A DNA stretch of 64,000 bases, taken from contig OV884060.1 of assembly GCA_930367215.1 (NCBI GenBank), positions 206,463,253 to 206,527,252 of the forward strand, written 5' to 3'. Source of the DNA: Pollenia angustigena. Its lineage: Eukaryota; Arthropoda; Insecta; Diptera; Polleniidae. Both the position numbers and the translations under genes were made by a program. This document shows, one piece after another, positions 11,766 to 22,709 of this stretch (positions are counted from its first letter, which is position 1; each line of letters opens with the position of its first letter). The notes under the pieces are model-generated. The model ran no database searches. It was not told the origin of the DNA and was given only the letters and a program-made list of their open reading frames with translations.

Positions 11766-12052
11766 CCTAGTACATAGGTTAAACTAATTGGACAATATCA
11801 TACGCCAATTGTTTTATTAAATTTTGGACGATTTTAATACAGAATTATTTAAACGATAAAATATAAGGTTTTGTATTAAAAAAAAAGAATGGTCGGTCAT
11901 TGTAAATTTTCGGTAATTGCAACAGGTACGATTTTTTCTGTTTTATGGCTAATTCAAACTCAGCTGATAGTGATACAAGTGATTTGGATGATATTTTTAT
12001 TGAAGATAATAATAATACAATTAAAAATGTTTATATACGAATGTAAATATAT

Positions 12053-14006
12053 TTTTTAATTAGTATTGTGGTTATTTTGTTGAACTATTTATGGTTTTTC
12101 AATCCAAATTTTTAATATTTTTAATTAGGCTTAAGTTCATGAAATTTAATTCTTATTAAATTATTTTTATGAAGAAAGGAATTTTACAACATGAAAATCA
12201 ATTAAAATTGTTATTGATAATCTTTCATTCTTGACGTGGCTCGGACTCGAACCCTGGCCGGCAGGTTACCATGACATGTTTCGATCGCAACCACTCGATC
12301 TCCTCAGATGGATTTGCCGTCTTACACTCGCAGCCATCGACGACTGCTGACGTCACTAGTCAAACATCAATCCTTAAACCAAATTGTATTTTAACATTTG
12401 GTAGATCGAAATTTGCTTTCCTGAATGATTATCCATCCTAATTGATTTTACATGTTTTTTCCTTTACTTCTGTTTTTTCGTACTTTCGTCAAGAATTTTT
12501 CTTGAAGTCCAAGTACATTTTTTTGTTTTTTCACTTTGTCTTTCTCTTTTCTGTTGACCTTTTTCAGCACAACCTGAAGGTCAAATGTACACATAGAGCT
12601 CGTGCCTTAGCTTTAACAATAATTAGTATTGTGGTTATTTTGTTGAACTATTTATGGTTTTTCAATCCAAATTTTTAATATTTTTAATTAGGCTTAAGTT
12701 CATGAAATTTAATTCTTATTAAATTATTTTTATGAAGAAAGGAATTTTACAACATGAAAATCAATTAAAATTGTTATTGATAATCTTTCATTCTTGACGT
12801 GGCTCGGGCTCGAACCCTGGCCGGCAGGTTACCATGACATGTTTCGATCGCAACCACTCGATCTCCTCAGATGGATTTGCCGTCTTACACTCGCAGCCAT
12901 CGACGACTGCTGACGTCACTAGTCAAACATCAATCCTTAAACCAACTTCAAGACGAATTCTTGACAAAAGTACGAAAAAACAGAAGTAAAGGAACAACAT
13001 GTTAAAATAAAAATTAAAATAGATAATCATTCAAAGCAAATTTCGATCTACCAAAGGTTGAATACAATTTGGTTTAAGGATTGATGTTTGACTAATGACG
13101 TCAGCAGTCGTCGATGGCTGCGAGTGTTAAACGGCAAGCCCTCTGAGGAGATTGAGTGGTTGCAATCGAAACATGTCAGGGTAACCTGTCCGTAAACACC
13201 TGGGTTCGAGCCCAGATTGAGTCAAGAATGAAAAATTATCAGTAAATTTTAATTGATTTTCATGTTGTAAAATTCCTTTCTTCATAAAAATAATTTAATG
13301 AAAATAAAATTTAATGAACTTAAGCCTAATTAAAAATATTAAAAATTTGGATTAAAAACCATAAATAGTTCAATAAAATAACCACAATACTAATAATAAA
13401 AATTAAATTTCATGAACTTAAGCCTAATTAAAAATATTAAAAATTTGGATTAAAAACCATAAATAGTTCAACAAAATAACCACAATACTAATTATTGTTA
13501 AAGCTAAGGCACGAGCTCTATGTGTACATTTGTCCTTCAAGTTGTGCTGAAAAAGGTCAACAGAAAAGAGAAAGACAAAGTGAAAAAACCAAAAATGTAC
13601 TTGGACTTCAAGAAAAATTCTTGACGAAAGTACGAAAAAACAGAAGTAAAGGAAAAAACATGTAAAATCAATTAAAGTGGATAATCATTCAGGAAAGCAA
13701 ATTTCGATCTACCAAATGTTAAAATACAATTTGGTTTAAGGATTGATGTTTTACTAGTGACTTCAGCAGTCGTCGATGGCTGCGAGTGTAAGACGGCAAA
13801 TCCATCTGAGGAGATCGAGTGGTTGCGATCGAAACATGTCATGGTAACCTGCCGGCCAGGGTTCGAGCCCGAGCCACGTCAAGAATGAAAGATTATCAAT
13901 AACAATTTTAATTAATTTTCATGTTGTAAAATTCCTTTCTTCATAAAAATAATTTAATAAGAATTAAATTTCATGAACTTAAGCCTAATTAAAAATATTA
14001 AAAATA
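12053..14006. mobile_element. Complex of four tRNA-like repeat units, two direct and two inverted
   Basis: Unit A (12053 to about 12620) is followed by a shorter direct unit B (12620 to about 12945), then inverted B' (about 12947-13390) and inverted A' (about 13400-14006). A and A' match almost base for base. Each unit has an AT-rich arm ('tttttatgaagaaaggaatt'), then a GC-richer part that reads on one strand as a tRNA-like promoter: an A-box-like GAGTGGTTGCGATCG about 45 nt before a B-box-like GGTTCGAGCC (for example 13815-13870 on the plus strand). This is followed in A and A' by a tail with 'cgtactttcgtcaagaattt'. The A/A' pair should form a very long stem. No ORF is supported. Confidence 0.7.
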
Positions 14007-14529
14007 TTTTTTTTTATTAAATTTCAAATGAAAATCCCCCATCAAAGCCGTCTCCTTTTTTTAAATTTTGGAGGTATGTATTATTTTGCACAGCCGAGTA
14101 AAACTTGTTTTGTGTTTAATTAAATTGTAAAAATGGCTTAGTGCTTTTTAACGCTTTTTTTTGTTCGAAATAGTGCTTTTTAGTGCTTTTTTTAAATTTT
14201 AAAGTGCTTTTTGCTCTCAAAAAGTTGGCATCACTGAGAATAATTAATATAGAGAGAAAAATGTATAAACTTTGTATGGTCGTGCAATATCTTTATAAAT
14301 CTATAGTCTTTGGTACGGCTGTTAAACATTCAAGATTAAAAAACGAAATTTTAAGGAAATGTAACGTTTTATTCAGACTTTGGAAACTGTAAAAAATCGT
14401 CACTTTTTAGAAAAAAAAATCAGCAAATCGGCACTTTGCTTATTTCAGAACAAAAAATCATCAAAATGATGATAAATCGTCGAATCGGGTAGCCCTAAAG
14501 TCGATGTTAAGTAAAACAAGTAAAAGTGC

Positions 14530-15213
14530 AGCCACACGATCAAGATTTTCTTGATAGTCTTTTACATACACTGATTGTCAAAATATGCAAAAGTTGACAG
14601 CTGTGACGTAGGCTGCACGCAAGTTGAAAGCAATTTACTTTTTCAAGATGTCGTCGGCGAGAAAACAACTCAAAATGTTTTGCTATTTTCCACTTTTGAT
14701 TTTTCTGCACTGTAGGCTGTTCGAAGGGACTTTATTTTTTTCTTTACTTCTTCCACTGGCATTTTTGTTTCAGAAGCTATAGACTCGTAGGCTTTTATTT
14801 TCAAATCATTTCGCCTATATGATGAAAGATTCATAAAATTTAATGGCTTCTGTACAGCTCTATGAATCGCAGAACATCATTTTGCTTATTAATTTTATAA
14901 ATAAATTTTATTAATAAACATATTTCACTATTTTTTTAGGTTTTTAGTTAAAATTTTAAAATTCCCGCAACAATTTGTAAAAAAAAGAACTTCAGCTTTT
15001 GCCGGCAAAATATTTGTGAAAAAAAAACAAAAACAACTTCAAAAGATTTGTAATAAGATGTTTTCTTGAACGAAAATTGATTCACTCACTGGCAAGAGAA
15101 TTTTAGAGGCAAGTTCGTATCAATTTTTAAAAGTATGAGTGTATTGGTAAAAAAGTGTGAGTGTATTAAAACTTGATAGCCAAAACTTGATCGTGTAACC
15201 CTCAAGTAACCCT
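14530..15213. mobile_element. TIR element with 13-bp flanking duplication
   Basis: The word CAAGTAAAAGTGC occurs at 14517-14529 and again at 15214-15226, on either side of an insertion inside a DINE-like end. The tips contain 'cacacgatcaag' on the left and 'cttgatcgtgt' on the right. The right end carries a repeated 'ccctcaagtaa'. A 13-bp duplication is longer than expected for hAT or mariner elements. The superfamily is unknown. Confidence 0.55.
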
Positions 15214-15390
15214 CAAGTAAAAGTGCCATATTCGGCTGTGTCGAATCTTTGATACTATCCACTGTCATGTCACGACATTGTGAATTATAGACCAATCTTT
15301 ATGAAATTTTACAGTGTGATTTCTGGTCATATGAAACTATGACGGACCAAATTTTTTTTTACAATAACGGGTTTCGTTTCGGTTTTACGC

Positions 15391-16085
15391 GTACACAGAA
15401 AAAAATAACTTTCATATTTGAATACGAAAAACGCATATTTGATTACAAACATTTTTGAACTTTCTGCGATGACGATTTTTGCGGTATTGATAAAAAAAGT
15501 TTGTAGGTATAATTGTTGAATTTTTAGTCAACAACCAAGTTTATTGAGTCAATAAAAAAAGTTGTCGCCTAAATTTAAAATAAATTGTTGGAAATGTTGA
15601 ATACATCAAACAAAATGTTTATCGAATCTTTATTTGTTTATTTGTTGATTATGAAGTGCTTTATTCAGAATTTTTGTTCTTTGATAAATACACTAAAATT
15701 TATTGAGGGGAAAGAAGGTAGCTCCTATTCGCATTTCGCTGGTTGCTTAGGCCAGATCATCAGGAAACCTGTTTTCAAAGACTTTGGAAAAACTAAAGAT
15801 AATATTCAACTAAAACTATAAAGCGAATGATAATTACATATTAGCTAAAAAATGGATAAAAGTTGTAAAAATACTGTCTTTACTTTGATTCAAATATTTT
15901 TTTATTGAATATGAAGAAATATTTAAATATTTCATTATTAAATATGTTTTATTGAGTTCTATTTTTCAAAGTGTAATTTTGATAAATTTTTTCATTGAAT
16001 CAAATAAATAATTTGTTGACCTAAATTTTTTTATTTAACAAACTGTGTTGTTAAAATTCTTCTTGAGATATTGTTTTCTGTGTAC
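15391..16085. mobile_element. Element with GTACACAGAAAA ends and the shared 'GGCCTAAGCAACC' core
   Basis: Left end GTACACAGAAAAAAATAAC and right end TTTTCTGTGTAC form the inverted tips. Between 15664 and 15830 it contains, inverted, the block with GGCCTAAGCAACC that recurs at 24690, 49600 and 61300. The sequence around this core (words such as 'tatttgaatac' and 'attgaatatg') differs from the other copies. It is inserted in the DINE-like element 14514-16395. Confidence 0.55.
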
Positions 16086-16601
16086 TAAAGTATTTTTTTA
16101 GAGAGTGAGTTTAAGTTGGGGCCTATAGTAAATTATGGACCGATTTTGACGAAATATGTTATATCGATATGTGCATTCCGCCACTACTATTGTTAGTTTT
16201 TGTGACAAAATCATAAAGTTTTTGGCAGTTTTCCCAAACTGTTTAGGATAACTAGAAACAATTTGACACCAATATTATTATTTTTAACAGACGGCTTTAA
16301 ATTACTCAAGGACCCAGCATATTTTATTATAAAGTTTCACACGGGACTATAAACAAAGAATACCCTCTTCACAACTAGTTGTGGAGTGTACAACAAAAGT
16401 TTTTTCGATCTCCTGTAAAATTGTGATTTTGCAAATGGCTTTTTTTGAATGTAATGCTATGTTCGCACGACATCTTTAATTACGTTGTTAGCTCTTTGAA
16501 TTACGAATGCGAATTACGCTGTTCACACGGCTCTTCTTCTAACAGTTATAAACAATTTTTCGCTCTGAAAATTAATACAAAAGCAAGCAGCAATTTATAA
16601 T

Positions 16602-16960
16602 GCATTATTTTTTAATCCAAATTTTGATATTTTAATCAGGCTAAAGTTCATTAAATTTAATTTTCATAAAATTCTTTTTATGAAGAAAGGAATCTTTTCA
16701 ACATGAAATTAATTAAAAATTATTAATAATTTTCATTCTTGGCACCCACAGGAATCGAACCCAGGCTTTCACGGACTGGTTAAGCTTACATGTTTCAATT
16801 GCAACCACTCAATCACTCAATCTCTTCAGAGGGGTTGCCGTTTAACACTCACGGCCATTGACGACTGCTGGCTGTCAATATTCAAAGCCTAAAACCTATT
16901 TTAATGTCCCTTTCCGTCAATAATTTGAATGATTATCTACTTTGATTGATATAATTTATT
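16602..16960 (-). mobile_element. Diverged tRNA-like repeat unit
   Basis: The same unit as at 12053, more diverged: the 'tttttatgaagaaaggaat' arm, then the tRNA-like part. The minus strand reads GGTTCGATTCCTGTGGGTGC (B-box-like). It ends near 'aatgattatctactttgatt'. B-box-like words survive better than the rest, which suggests a pol III-type promoter mattered for spread. No coding capacity. Confidence 0.6.
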
Positions 16961-17091
16961 ACCAGAACTGCCGTTTTTGGTTATATCTAACCAAAATTGG
17001 TTATATTTTTTTCCAATGTGGAGATATGAGTATTTTTTTAATTTTGGTTACTTTTTTCTAAAATAATAATACGTACGAATGTGTTTTTCTT

Positions 17092-17322
17092 ACGTGTGTG
17101 AAGATAAATATGAAAAGTTAAATTCGTTTTTAAAAAATATCGCATGCGATAAAAAATATTTTAAAAATATATCGCATGCGTATTATAAAGAAAATACGAC
17201 TATTTATACGAAATTTTACAGTTTTTATGAAAAATTAATAATTTTTATTTTATATATAAAACTATTGCATGCGATATTTTTTAAAAACGAATTTAACTTT
17301 TCATATTTATCTTCACACACGT
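17092..17322. repeat. Perfect 56-bp inverted repeat with a 119-nt spacer
   Basis: 17092-17147 is exactly complementary to 17267-17322. The arms run from ACGTGTGTGAAGATAAATAT to 'atatcgcatgc'. The spacer has more 'gcatgcg' words ('atcgcatgcgtat' at 17170). A transcript through it would fold into a near-perfect long hairpin. A chance ORF (17079-17357) runs across it and I do not believe it is a gene. No target duplication is seen around it. Confidence 0.8.
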
Positions 17323-17329
17323 TTTTTCT

Positions 17330-18790
17330 TGATACAATTATAGGCGAGCTCGAATAATTTGTACTGTGTACTACGATTTTTTCATTATTTGTTACGAATG
17401 AAAGGAAGTTTTTTATAACTTATCGAAAACAAAAAATCCATTTCAAAACGCCAAAAAAATTTTTTTTTAAATTTTTTCTAATAAAATATTGCCATTTTTA
17501 ATTTTTTAATTAAAAACGCCATGTTCTTAAATCGAAAACAAATGAAGTTTTGTTTTTTAAATTATTTTTTTTAAAATGGGCGTTGTTTTTCTTGTTTTTT
17601 AGAGTAGTAAAGATAAGTAGGACTTAAAGTAGGAAGTGCTCAGATAACGAATTAGTATCAAAAATTGAGAAAGTCCGCAATGAAAATAAAATAGATTTTA
17701 ATTTTATGCCATTCCGCACTGCGGTTTTTTACTTAAAAATCGTATGAAAAACCGCACCGCAATAAATTATCGTTACATTGTGTTCAGACTCTAAAACACA
17801 GCCATTTTCCAAACGTTGTTGTTTAGATTACGGATTAATAATCTTAACCGATCTGTTCAAATAAGCTTTAAAAAAAATAATGTAGTCATGCTGCATACAT
17901 TTCGAAATTCCTACAATTAAACCAACTACATAATTATTTCAATGGCATTTGCAGTGAGTCTTAAAGACTCATTCACAACCCTCGTATTGTATTAATTACA
18001 CAAAGCCATGAGGTATAACCACTTAAGCAACCGCGGCATAGTTTGTCTTGTCTGTACAGACATAAAAATTTCTTTTTTTTTTACTGTTTAATATTTGATG
18101 CTTTTGCTGTTTATTTTTTACAATTTTTATTTTTTTTTTCTTTAATTGCAAGTATGCAATAAAAGTCAGTTTGTATCAAATAATAAAAATCTACAAGGTA
18201 AAATTTATTATTTAAGATAAACATCATCCATATCGGTTTTAATAATAAATCAAAATTTAAAGAAGAGAAAATAAAAAAACGTACAATTTCAAATTATAGA
18301 TTAAAAACTGTTTTACAATAAATTAAAAATTTTGGGCAAAATAGTTAACATAGAAATCCTAATGTTTTTCAAACACCACAATAGTGAAATAAACTCTTAA
18401 GTTAAACCAGTGGTGGGCAACATCTTTAATTGTTGACAATTTGACAAAAATAGCAACATTTAAGATCTTTTTTGAAGTATCTTAATAATAATTTCTTCTT
18501 TGCAAATATTGAGAAACTTGTTATGTTTTATAAAAAAAAGGTGTTTGAAAATTTTTTATTTATATTGGCGACGCGAAATAAGTGAAATAAGTACCAAGAA
18601 AAAAATTAAATTACGCCGAAAAATGTTTCATACTAAATTTTTTCCTTATGAAGTAGCTTCCAGCCCTCTTAGTTTCATTCCATTTTCCCATAGTTTAAAG
18701 GAAAAAAATCAATAAATTAAACTTAAAATTGCTTTATCTTGCAGCTTATTTGCCAGATTTAGCTGGCTTAGATTAAAGGACCTCGACAGT
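17330..18790. other. Intergenic stretch, no gene seen
   Basis: AT-rich with homopolymer runs. The ORF at 18500-18715 has no recognisable domain and a composition like the background. I see no splice-bounded coding signal. Confidence 0.4.
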
Positions 18791-18796
18791 TCTAAC

Positions 18797-19500
18797 ACTG
18801 AGAGAAAAATGCATCTTCATATTGATGATGTCCTAACATCAGAATTGTGACATCAATGTTACTACAAATGGCATCAATGATGCAACAAATAGCATCAATC
18901 CAATGACATAAGTCTCCGTACAATTTTGTCATTTTTTACGTGTCATCTATTTTATGACTAACGTGACTTCAATTCGATGCCACATTTTCTATATTATTAA
19001 CATTATTTTCATGATTACAATGTTTTTTAAGAAGCATTCTATTTTTTTAAATTATTTAAATAAATACATCAACTTTTTAAAGTAGAATGATTACGAAAAC
19101 CAGCTGGGGCATGGTGCTGGTGTCTTATTATTGAGAGTTCTGCTGTAAACAGAGGTTGTAATTCAACAAACGTGAAACAAACATATATAACGGGTAAGTA
19201 AATAATAATATTCTCTCACTTTGATTTCATGACAAACTGTCATTAACTTGATGATAATGTGTCCTTTCTCCGATGTTAATGTGTCATCGCACTGAGGACA
19301 TGTTCGTCATTTCTGTGATGCCGATGTGTCTTCCCATTGATGACATAATTTCATTTTTACCCTGATGACACTTTGGCCAAGTGATGTTAAGGATGAGATC
19401 ACCATGATGAAAAGTGTCATGAGGTCAAAAACGATGACACTTGTCATAGTACTGATGTCAAAATACATCAGCGTTATTATTTACATTTATTAATAACATC
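18797..19500. mobile_element. Element rich in GATGACA/TGTCAT words, with core shared with 5165-5300
   Basis: Begins ACACTGAGAGAAAAATGCATC, close to the tip of the 4871-5612 element. The block 19065-19215 ('accagctggggcatggtgctggt...aacgggtaagtaaataataa') matches 5165-5300. On either side lies a dense array of ATGACA/TGTCAT and GATGT words, at least twelve in about 600 bp. The right boundary is not sharp. Confidence 0.5.
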
Positions 19501-19888
19501 AAATTGTTTCCATTAACATTAAAACAACAATAAAAAAAATAAATTTCGTTTTTGGTTTCAATATAAATTTCAAAACAAAAACTTTTATTTTAACGTAAAA
19601 AACAGACAGTTATATTAGGAGCCCTCTCCTCGTATATACACAATTCATTGTTATTTTTTCCGTGTAATGGCTGTTTTTAAGTCTAATTAAGTTATCAACA
19701 AATTAAGTACTTTCTTTTTTAAACTTTCTGATGTTTATTTAGTCCTATATCTTGGCCGATTATACGAAGGCGCGTCACTTTTTCCCTGACTTTTTTAATT
19801 TCCCGCCTTTCAACTGAAATAACACCACTGCTTCTGTCAATAGGTTGAATCATGTCACAATCTTTTTATCTGTTTTCCTTTGGGGAAA

Positions 19889-20100
19889 AAAATGGAAGAA
19901 AATGAATTTCGTGTGCTTATTTAGTATTCCATGGCAAAAAAACATGAATAAGGTTACAAACTACTTTCTAATCCACCCGGATTATGCGGACTTAGCCCCG
20001 TTTGCAAGCCTGTAGAAATGACTCGACGCAAAGAGAATTTATTCCAACGATGAATTCATCTCACAAACAGATACCAACAGGGTGGCCCAAATAAGACTTA
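19889..20100 (+). pseudogene. Remnant of a mariner transposase N-terminus
   Basis: Reading from ATG at 19892 gives MEENEFRVLI, then an in-frame stop within 11 codons. Further pieces such as 'ckPVEMTrrkEn' lie in the same general region in a shifted frame. Mariner transposases begin in a similar way. The helix-turn-helix and catalytic parts are not readable. A dead gene. Confidence 0.4.
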
Positions 20101-20154
20101 CCCATGTCGCTGTTGGTGATCTTGCAGTGCTTGACATTTTGAATTATGCTTCTC

Positions 20155-21348
20155 AAGGCTCAGTTAGGCGAACGTTGCTGTACCCGTAATGTACCGCACC
20201 GTACTGTAAGCACGTTGGTGCACTTATAAAACGTTTAAAAACGTGTCATATGTTTTACCATACATTAACAAAAAGCAATAGTATACATAAAACAAAACAC
20301 ACAGTGATGGTAATCAAAAATGCTGAAATGGTGACCGTTGTGCAGAAAAGGTACCACGTGATTTAAATGGTATAAAAATATTTTGGGTATGTAAAAATTT
20401 TTAATAATTTTTAATCCAAATTTTTAATATTTTTAATTAGGCTTAAGTTCATGAAATTTAATTTTTATTAAATTATTTTTATGAAGAAAGGAATTTTACA
20501 ACATGAAAATCAATTAAAATTGTTATTGACAATCTTTCATTCTTGACGTGGCTCGGGCTCGAACCCTGGCCGGCAGGTTACCATGACATGTTTCGATCGC
20601 AACCACTCGATCTCCTCAGATGGATTTGCCGTCTTACACTCGCAGCCATCGACGACTGCTGACGTCATTAGTCAAACATCAATCCTTAAACCAAATTGTA
20701 TTTTAACATTTGGTAGATCGAAATTTGCTTTCCTGAATGATTATCCATTTTAATTGATTTTACATGTTTTTTCCTTTACTTCTGTTTTTTCGTACTTTCG
20801 TCAAGAATTTTTCCTGAAGTCCAAGTACATTTTTTGTTTATTTTTAATAATTTAATATTTTTATTATAGATTTACAATAAATAAATTTGTATTTTAGCAT
20901 ATATAAATTTTTAGCATACATATATTGTAAATGTGCATACACCAAACAAGGTTTTGATACCATTTAAAGTCTTGTATATGTTTCACATTTCCATTGTATG
21001 TTTATATGCATTTGTTTATTTTAAGCATCTAAACATATTTATATTTGTATATTTGGAAATATGTTGTATTGTAAGTTGTTTTGTCGCAATTCCATAGATA
21101 TACTAAAAAAAGTACCAAAAAAAGAGCAAAATTACCCGCATTCAATGTAACTAAATTAAATGCCCATCACTGTCTTACAAATGTCACGTAACAACGGCAT
21201 GAAATTCTATTTTATACAGATTGTTACGTTGCAACTACGGTACATTGCATTTCGGTAAGCTTTTGTATTGGTTTTCATATAACAAAAAGCGAACAGCTGA
21301 TTAATACAGTACAGATACGGTACAGCAACGTTCGCCTAACTGAGCCTT
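20155..21348. mobile_element. TIR element with perfect 29-bp inverted repeats
   Basis: 20155-20183 is exactly complementary to 21320-21348; the arm starts AAGGCTCAGTTAGGCGAACG. The interior repeats 'gtaccg/cggtac' words near both ends. It contains the tRNA-like unit 20411-20839. No target duplication is clear. A TTA-type element is inserted 2 bp beyond its right end, which may have destroyed or hidden one. Confidence 0.7.
20411..20839 (-). mobile_element. tRNA-like repeat unit with a 14-bp flanking duplication
   Basis: Nearly identical to 12085-12515. It carries the AT-rich arm, the tRNA-like block (about 20550-20650; B-box-like GGTTCGAGCC on the minus strand) and the 'cgtactttcgtcaagaattt' tail. 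The 14-mer ATTTTTAATAATTT lies at both 20397-20410 and 20840-20853. Duplications of this length suit target-primed retroposition of SINE type, although the word is simple and AT-rich, so chance cannot be excluded. The tRNA-like part is internal and not at the end, which is unusual for a SINE. Confidence 0.6.
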
Positions 21349-21638
21349 TAGGGTGTGTGTGAAACGGTAGCAAAGTTCTATGGTGAAATTAAATTTGTTT
21401 GTGGTAGAAAATTTTCATATTTGTTCAGAGTGAAATTGTAAAATTTTTGATAACGTAAAATTTTGACATAAAGAAAAAAACAATTACTAATAGTTTTGTG
21501 AAAATGAATAAATTAAACAAACGTTACCAATAATCATTTCAATTCTGTTGGAAATGAGATCGTCCCAACTATTTGATGAATTCGTTCTGATTTATTAACA
21601 ATTTTTACAAAAAGTTTGGGCAAAAAAGCTTCTACATA

Positions 21639-22399
21639 TGGGCATTTCCTGGGGTCACGAACGTACGTTCGTACGCTTTTGATGTACAAATAATATAGAA
21701 AACAAAACTTTTCCTAGCATTTTTTTTTTTTGCAATTCGATAGCATTTGTGTAGCTCTATGTTTAGTACAAAAGATGGATTTCATCGAGTTTAAGTTTTC
21801 ATAATAAGAGTTAAAAACATGTGGTCGCGAACGTACGCAAAATAGAAGTCAACTTCGGCCGAAAGTAGTGAAATGTAAAAATCTGCGCAATGAAACGGAA
21901 TATTTAAAGGTGATTAATTTATTTTAAAAGTGTATTAATGTAGGGCTCCATCCAGTATTTTTAAAATAAAATATCTCTCTTGGTTTTTATTTAATTGGCT
22001 TATGTACCGGTCGCGAACGTACGATTTTTCCATATGTTTTTTTATTATTATCACCACGCATTTTCCCATAAATGTCTTCAAATTTCCTTAACAAAAAAAC
22101 TTAACACTCCTAAACAAATGATTGTAATTGAGAGATAATGAAGAAAGAGTGTAAAAATAACATATTTCTTGCATGTAAAATAAGTATGTATATAAAAATG
22201 TCTTAAGAAATAGAAAATACAGGAAATTATAAAATTTTTCAGTTTCCAGCACAATTTCCTCAAGTAAAACAGCTCAGATATGCTAGGAAACCGTTCTTTT
22301 ATAAGAACATAGACTTTTTTTTAACAATAAACAATAAAAGCCGATGATAATCAACATTTTATTTTTTCATCCTGGTAGACCATCCTGGGGAAATGCCCA
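21639..22399. mobile_element. TA-flanked element with TGGGCATTTCC tips and repeated GTCGCGAACGTACG
   Basis: Starts TGGGCATTTCC and ends GGAAATGCCCA, with TA on each side, as for Tc1/mariner-type MITEs. The 58029-58265 element has the same tips. Inside, the GC-rich word GGTCRCGAACGTACG occurs three times (near 21654, 21825 and 22010), which is striking in such AT-rich DNA. No ORF. Confidence 0.6.
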
Positions 22400-22413
22400 T
22401 ATTTAAATACTTA

Positions 22414-22709
22414 GAGGGAGTTTACACGGTGTCTATTCAGACATGTCTAACAAACACGTTTGTTTTGTTTGTAGGCGATCGGGGCAGAGAAGAAAGAGGG
22501 GTTGCCAAACAGACATGAAATGAGTTTTCATGTTTGTTTATATGAATTTCCATGTATTTAATTTGTATGTATATGTATATTAGACTATTATACATGAAAA
22601 CAGACATGTTTGGAAAGACATAGTGAAGAGACAATAGGTTTTTGGAAGCATGTTCAAAAGAGAATGTCAAAAACAGACATGTCTGAAAAGACTCCGTGTA
22701 AACTCCCTC
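22414..22709. mobile_element. 296-bp PIF/Harbinger-like MITE, TTA duplication
   Basis: Left tip GAGGGAGTTTACACGGTGTC, right tip complementary over about 35 bp with two mismatches ('...gactccgtgtaaactccctc'). TTA flanks both sides (22411-22413 and 22710-22712). It lies within the 21351-22939 element. Internal ACAGACATG words repeat. Confidence 0.75.

Larger units (their letters stand above)
9235..14236. mobile_element. hAT-like element expanded to 5 kb by nested insertions
   Basis: The left end CAGCGATGCCAACTT and the right end AAGTTGGCATCACTG form a 15-bp inverted repeat with one mismatch. The flanks at 9227-9234 and 14237-14244 are both AGAATAAT, a perfect 8-bp duplication. Subterminal 'agtgctttt' words recur at both ends (9235-9380 and 14130-14215), as in hAT elements. 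Most of the interior is later insertion: DINE-like copies (10503-11417), a degenerate tandem repeat (11630-11765) and the tRNA-like inverted complex (12053-14006). No transposase is visible. Confidence 0.75.
14514..16395 (-). mobile_element. DINE-like element (family A) interrupted twice
   Basis: Reversed, the element ends in the hairpin 'gattcgacacagccgaat' and 'gcacttttacttg'. The plus strand shows 'aacaagtaaaagtgc' at the edge (14514-14529), resumes at 15214-15390 and again at 16086-16395, where 'accctcttcacaactagttg' marks the other terminal hairpin. Two separate elements, 14530-15213 and 15391-16085, split it. Body phrases such as 'gtgatttctggtcatatg' match the copies at 31905 and 42435. 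Confidence 0.6.

Noticed and set aside
17079..17357. 92-codon ORF over the 56-bp inverted repeat
   Set aside because: Both ends are encoded by complementary arms of the same palindrome, so the frame is a by-product of the repeat.
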